The position numbers and the translations under genes are program-made. A stretch of DNA of 64,000 bases from NCBI GenBank assembly GCA_002342805.1, contig DDQW01000073.1, positions 30,802 to 94,801 on the forward strand. Direction: 5' to 3'. Of this stretch, positions 60,188-64,000 are shown piece by piece (the first letter of the stretch is position 1; each line of letters starts with the position of its first letter). Below the pieces are notes generated by a model. That model was given only the letters and a program-made list of their open reading frames with translations, was not told where the DNA came from and searched no databases. Source of the stretch: Clostridiales bacterium UBA2432. Its GTDB lineage: Bacteria; Bacillota; Clostridia; Lachnospirales; Vallitaleaceae.

Positions 60188-61546
60188 ATGAAGTTGGGAA
60201 TTAGAGAAGAAAATGGATCAACATTTGCATACATACTTGTCGTTATGGTAGTGTCTTTTCTACTAGTAGCAGGATTGATTCAAGTAACGACGAGTGAAAA
60301 CAATCAGGCTCGCTATCAAACGGACTATATGAAAGCCTATTATATCGCCCGCGCTGCAGCTGAATCCATGGCCATGGAAATGGAACGCATGGATAACTCC
60401 TATTATGAACATTTTTATGACGCAGAACAAATAGCAGCGGCTCAAGATATGTTGGATGGAATAGGAGATGCAGAGGTTTCAGTTGAACGTGTGGATGAAG
60501 ATGGCTTTTATCGAATTACGTCCATCGGAACCTACGAAGATGTTTCATCAACGGTTAAAATCATGATGGAGTATCGTAAACGTTCAGAGTTGGACTTTGG
60601 TGTTTATGCGAAAGAAGATATGGAAGATGTGAGCATAAAAGACTTTGAAGGTGATTTAGGATCAGGAGGAGACATTGATTTTAAACCTGCAGGAGATGAA
60701 GATGATGTAACAGGAACGGTGAGTAGAAATACAGTCAATAATATTACAATTACCATGCCTGAGACGACGGATTTATATAATGACTTAGATCGTTCTGGAG
60801 ATTTCTTAGATACGGGTCAAGCCGGAATCAAACTTATTAAGAAACAAGGACCGGGATTGACAGAAGAAGAAATGGCAAATTTCGGTGAATATGATGTAGA
60901 TATTGAAGTAAGAGAGTCAATGATTATAAGCCGGTGGGATGATGATTATAACGGAAGTGTTGAAGTGGATACGGATTTTGCTGAGTATTATATTCAGTCA
61001 GGTGAAGACCACGAGGATACCTTTACATTTACAACATCAGATCCGGGTGATTCTGAAGAATGGCTTGTCTTATATCTTGAAGGCGAAGTTGAGTTTGGTA
61101 AAGATGCTACATTGGACGTACAGGGTAACCATAATCTAATTATTATTGTTGAAGACGGTATTGAAATATCAGGAACAATAAATGTACATGATGAAAATAA
61201 AATATGGTTTTATATTATGGATGAACCTGACGACAATCAAGTAGATTTGACAATTATTAGAAACACCTTAATCGGTATTGAAGGACATCCTGAATTACTC
61301 ACATTTTACTTGAATCCTTTTACATCACGTCCATTAGTCGCTAATATTGATAATAATCCAGATTTCTATGGTTATATTATCGGGCCTGAGGCAACAGTAA
61401 ACATGAAAAACGGTGAAAGCACGGTTTATGGAGGAATCTATGCAAAAGAGGTTAATATTGAAGCATCATCTTCCTTCTATCAAGTCAATCCGTCAAATCC
61501 CAATGTCACTTTATATAAACAAATGGGCATTGCTTACTGGGAATGA
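60188..61546 (+). CDS. PilX-like pilus assembly protein
   Basis: This 452-residue protein has a PilX N-terminal segment (FAYILVVMVVSFLLVAGLIQVTTSENNQARYQTDYMKAYYIARAAAESMAMEME) with one membrane helix. A long acidic extracellular part follows, rich in beta strands (LDVQGNHNLIIIVEDGIEISGTINVHD and YGGIYAKEVNIEAS), similar to proteins that form beta-helix or polar surfaces. It lacks the Gly|Phe-Thr-Leu-x-Glu prepilin motif. Size is larger than typical PilX. The ATG at 60188 is preferred over a GTG at 60179. Confidence 0.78.
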   Translation: MKLGIREENGSTFAYILVVMVVSFLLVAGLIQVTTSENNQARYQTDYMKAYYIARAAAESMAMEMERMDNSYYEHFYDAEQIAAAQDMLDGIGDAEVSVERVDEDGFYRITSIGTYEDVSSTVKIMMEYRKRSELDFGVYAKEDMEDVSIKDFEGDLGSGGDIDFKPAGDEDDVTGTVSRNTVNNITITMPETTDLYNDLDRSGDFLDTGQAGIKLIKKQGPGLTEEEMANFGEYDVDIEVRESMIISRWDDDYNGSVEVDTDFAEYYIQSGEDHEDTFTFTTSDPGDSEEWLVLYLEGEVEFGKDATLDVQGNHNLIIIVEDGIEISGTINVHDENKIWFYIMDEPDDNQVDLTIIRNTLIGIEGHPELLTFYLNPFTSRPLVANIDNNPDFYGYIIGPEATVNMKNGESTVYGGIYAKEVNIEASSSFYQVNPSNPNVTLYKQMGIAYWE

Positions 61547-61560
61547 GAAGAGGTGAGGGT

Positions 61561-61968
61561 ATGATACAGGTTAAAGATCAAGCCGGGCTAACACTAGTTG
61601 AGATTATTTTATCAATTGCCTTATTATCGGTGGTTATAATGGCTGTATTTAGTGGACTACACTTTGCATATAATGTTTTGTTTTCTACAAAAGAGTTATC
61701 AGAGCAAACCTATGAAATACAAAAGGAATATGAACAGGAGCTGACAGAAGTACGCCTCTTGCCTCAAGATACAACAGAGGCAAGCTATGATGAACTTGCT
61801 GATTCGACGGTTATTGATGATCAGCCGATTATATTTGACTGGGACAGTGAAGACTTAGAAGATTTTAATGCAGAGGGACTTACAATTATAAAAACAGGTG
61901 AAGGTGGCGGTTATCTTGAAGAGAGTATCTATATGTTTATCCCCTTATATACCGAAGAAAGCCCTTAA
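61561..61968 (+). CDS. Minor pilin (PilV-like)
   Basis: This 135-residue prepilin has a short leader, the processing site AG|LTLVEIILSIALLSVVIMAV with Glu at +5, and an acidic head (QEYEQELTEVRLLPQDTTEAS). The ATG at 61561 follows GAGGTGAGGG; the open frame extends back to 61543 without a better start. It lies 14 bases after the PilX-like gene. Its 3' end overlaps the next pilin gene by about 50 bases in another frame. Confidence 0.82.
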   Translation: MIQVKDQAGLTLVEIILSIALLSVVIMAVFSGLHFAYNVLFSTKELSEQTYEIQKEYEQELTEVRLLPQDTTEASYDELADSTVIDDQPIIFDWDSEDLEDFNAEGLTIIKTGEGGGYLEESIYMFIPLYTEESP

Positions 61969-62455
61969 AAAAGATGAATCGGGCTTTACACTCATGGAAA
62001 TCATTACGGTTATAGCAATCATGAGCATTGTTATAGGAATGATTTTCAGCTTTTTAGTCTTTAATGTGGATGGTTTAAATTATGGGTCAGGCCAAACAAA
62101 AGAACAAGCAAATCTCCGAATGGCAGCACTTCGTATTACCGAGGAGATTCGAAATAGTACCGAAGTTAAACTATCCGATGTATCTTTGTTACCAGCGATG
62201 GAGTATGAGATTTACCTTCAGAATAATAGCTTAATGTTAGATAATGGGAGTTCAACAATCACATTGTCAGGTGATGAAATAAGTTCGGTGAATTTTGAGT
62301 TAAAAGAACATAATTCCAGGTATTTACTTATCATAACCTTAGAAACCCAAGGAAACACCTTGGATACAGAAGTTCTATTAAATAATATAAGTAGTATCGA
62401 TGTAGATATGTCGGGTGAACGATTAGGATTTAATCTTCCACCGCTGTCTCCATAA
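61916..62455 (+). CDS. Minor pilin (GspJ/PilW-like)
   Basis: This is about 179 residues with a long leader (about 24 residues), the processing site SG|FTLMEIITVIAIMSIVIGMIFSF with Glu at +5 and a beta-rich head ending LGFNLPPLSP. No ATG is available between the previous gene and the pilin motif. A TTG at 61916, eight bases after AAGGTGG, is the most reasonable start; a GTG at 61898 is the alternative. The start overlaps the previous pilin gene. Its end overlaps the convergent nagZ gene by 26 bases. Confidence 0.75.
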   Translation: MKRVSICLSPYIPKKALKKDESGFTLMEIITVIAIMSIVIGMIFSFLVFNVDGLNYGSGQTKEQANLRMAALRITEEIRNSTEVKLSDVSLLPAMEYEIYLQNNSLMLDNGSSTITLSGDEISSVNFELKEHNSRYLLIITLETQGNTLDTEVLLNNISSIDVDMSGERLGFNLPPLSP

Positions 62456-63659
62456 GTGTATTTTTTAATGCAAATATACGCCTTAGTGAACGGTCGATTC
62501 TCTCCTCAGTCAATCGACCTGAATCTAGGGCCTTTATTATTCCTTCATAGCATGACTGAAAATCATCCGGAAGTAAAATAAGATCGCCACCGGCTTCGAG
62601 AACTAAAATCCCGACTTCAGATGCATCATATTCATTTGTAATGGCCTTCATTCGAAGGGAATCGGTAACAACCACACCATCAAAACCAAGTTCACCGCGC
62701 AAATAATCGGTAGTCATTGCTTTCGATAATGATGCAGGAAGATCATCTTGGGTAATATTTGGGGTATGAATATGACCAGTCATAATAAGAGGAATACCTG
62801 CATCAATAGTCTGTTGAAAAGGGAGCCATTCAAGGCGACGAAGTTCATCAAGGGTTTGGTCAATAGACGTGCGTTCAAGATGGCTATCCGTTGTCGTATC
62901 ACCATGCCCTGGAAAGTGTTTCCCAACCGGAAGAATATTTTCGCTTAATAATCCTTGCATAAATGCTGTGCCATATTCACCGACAATAGTCGGATCCCAG
63001 CTAAAAGCACGAGAACCGATAACCGGATTATTTGGATTAGTGTTCACATCAAGCACCGGAGCAAAATTCATGTTAATACCAAAGGAAGCCAGTTGTTGGC
63101 CAAGAGTCCTTGCCATTTTCTCTACCTGGGACGATGAATAATCAGATGGCAGTGTAGCAGCATTCGGCAAATGGTCAACCCCGATATTTTTCGAACCAAT
63201 ACGAGATACGAGACCGCCTTCTTCATCGATGCTTATAAGCAAAGGAATCGAAGCAGCTGACTGTAAATCTGAGATGAGTTTTTTTGTCTGATTCGCAGTG
63301 TCTACATTATCACTAAAAAGAATAATGCCTCCCACAGGATATTCAGTCATAAAGGCCTCAATACTCGGTGTTACATCTAAAACACTGGAGGTCTTATTAA
63401 CAGTATAAAGATCGATAACAAAGAGTTGAGCCACCTTGTCTTCAATCGACATCGTCGCAATTTTTTTGTCAATCCAAGACATGGACGATGAAGGCAAGTC
63501 TATGGAATCGCTTGATGAAAAGCGAATAGAATCTGTGGATAACCTCAATGGAAAAGCAAATGAAGGGGTAAAACTTGCAAAAGGATAAAGCAGATAAAAA
63601 ATAGCTGCTAGCACCAAGGCAAATGAACTTAATAGGATAAATAACTTTTTTATATGCAT
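62430..63659 (-). CDS. nagZ: GH3 beta-N-acetylhexosaminidase (NagZ-like), membrane-anchored
   Basis: This 409-residue protein starts with a membrane-anchor segment (IKKLFILLSSFALVLAAIFYLLYP) and carries a GH3 NagZ domain. Signatures are LLISIDEEGGLVSRIG, MNFAPVLDVNTNPNNPVIGSRAFSWDP, the motif GKHFPGHGDTTTDSHLE with the catalytic Asp-His pair, and VVTDSLRMKAI with the nucleophile Asp. It cleaves GlcNAc from muropeptides outside the membrane, so it acts in cell-wall turnover. The ATG at 63659 follows AAGGAG; an upstream in-frame ATG at 63686 is less likely. It ends tail-to-tail with the pilus operon. Confidence 0.93.
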   Translation of the reverse strand: MHIKKLFILLSSFALVLAAIFYLLYPFASFTPSFAFPLRLSTDSIRFSSSDSIDLPSSSMSWIDKKIATMSIEDKVAQLFVIDLYTVNKTSSVLDVTPSIEAFMTEYPVGGIILFSDNVDTANQTKKLISDLQSAASIPLLISIDEEGGLVSRIGSKNIGVDHLPNAATLPSDYSSSQVEKMARTLGQQLASFGINMNFAPVLDVNTNPNNPVIGSRAFSWDPTIVGEYGTAFMQGLLSENILPVGKHFPGHGDTTTDSHLERTSIDQTLDELRRLEWLPFQQTIDAGIPLIMTGHIHTPNITQDDLPASLSKAMTTDYLRGELGFDGVVVTDSLRMKAITNEYDASEVGILVLEAGGDLILLPDDFQSCYEGIIKALDSGRLTEERIDRSLRRIFALKNTLMETAVED

Positions 63660-63777
63660 AGAAAAACTCCTTAATAGTCTGTCCATACGATTATATCAAG
63701 AATTTTCTCAAAGGTCTATGATTGAAGCAACTTCAAATAAAGAATACAGCAAATCAAGAAAAAAATGTAAAAAGCTA

Positions 63778-63806
63778 TTGACGATGATTTTATCCTGTGA
63801 TATAAT
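63778..63806 (+). promoter_or_regulatory. Promoter of tRNA-Gly
   Basis: TTGACG (63778-63783), 17 bases and TATAAT (63801-63806) form a near-consensus promoter 74 bases before the tRNA. The region 63660-63879 contains nothing else that I can support. Confidence 0.75.
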
Positions 63807-63879
63807 TCTTCAAGTCGGTAGCGATAAGAAAAATATGATTTACTTAATCAGTAAATGCAGTAAGAATGATTTACTATAT

Positions 63880-63951
63880 GCGTGAGTGGCTCAGTGGTAG
63901 AGCATCGCCTTGCCAAGGCGAGGGTCGCGGGTTCGAATCCCGTCTCGCGCT
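63880..63951 (+). tRNA. tRNA-Gly (anticodon GCC)
   Basis: The sequence folds as a 72-base tRNA: acceptor GCGTGAG/CTCGCGC with a G-U pair, D arm with AGTGGT, anticodon stem TCGCC/GGCGA with the loop TTGCCAA (anticodon GCC) and T arm CGGGTTCGAATCCCG. The discriminator is T and the CCA end is not encoded. The window ends 49 bases later without a clear terminator stem. Confidence 0.95.
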
Positions 63952-64000
63952 CTAACGGAAGTTCTAAGATTCTAGATAGCTAGGGTTTTGGGGCTTTTTT

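Noticed and set aside
63952..64000. Terminator after tRNA-Gly ending in a T-run at the window edge
   Set aside because: The T-run is present, but I cannot draw a convincing G/C stem before it and the sequence is cut by the window end.

Overview
The window is AT-rich, low-GC DNA with AGGAGG-type ribosome binding sites, ArsR, IclR and BglG regulators, a SigI/RsgI pair, S-layer homology domains, [FeFe] hydrogenases with their maturases, and a monoderm-type type IV pilus operon. This points to a strictly anaerobic, fermentative, carbohydrate-degrading member of the Clostridia. A Lachnospirales/Vallitalea-like relative is my best guess, but that is inference only. I see no insertion sequence, phage, CRISPR array or rRNA operon.

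Left part (1-10.3 kb): the end of an FtsX-like ABC permease, its ATPase and a membrane-anchored protein with 11 PASTA-like modules; acetate kinase; hydG and hydF (H-cluster maturation) on the minus strand; and an IclR regulator with kduI and kduD for unsaturated uronate catabolism, where two copies of a palindromic operator flank the kdu promoter.

10.4-29 kb: an orphan LytS/YesM-type histidine kinase coupled to a DctP-like lipoprotein; a polyamine operon (speA, carboxynorspermidine dehydrogenase, carboxynorspermidine decarboxylase); an SprA-related protein; a divergent arsR-permease-thioredoxin operon; then a long run of close or overlapping genes: [2Fe-2S] protein, PAS-containing sensory hydrogenase, SpoIIE-type phosphatase, [FeFe] hydrogenase, Cys-rich protein, cbiP, cbiB, cobD and a HAD phosphatase. 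Rex-like operators overlap the promoters of both hydFG and the hydrogenase operon.

29-44 kb: a compact unannotated locus with a 36-residue hydrophobic peptide, a convergent antisense RNA and a shared terminator, resembling a type I toxin-antitoxin system; a cadC-cadA metal-efflux pair; an AraC regulator with an alpha-galactoside ABC transporter and GH36 alpha-galactosidase; a c-di-GMP-I riboswitch in front of a small secreted protein; a BglG-type antiterminator with its RNA target, followed by a GlcNAc/glucose-family PTS and a CBM9-like protein; and an unrecognised 376-residue protein.

44-64 kb: tRNA-Leu; sigI-rsgI, with a disordered repeat-rich RsgI exterior; an ArsR-type regulator with an ABC transporter and a GH2 enzyme; a complete-looking type IV pilus operon (pilB, pilT, pilC, pilin, pilM, pilN, pilO, PilX-like, two minor pilins) in which PilO is fused to SLH domains; a GH3 NagZ-like enzyme; and tRNA-Gly. 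The sigI promoter region and the pilus operon promoter share an identical unusual motif pair with identical spacing. This suggests that SigI drives pilus expression, possibly in response to cell-wall or polysaccharide signals.
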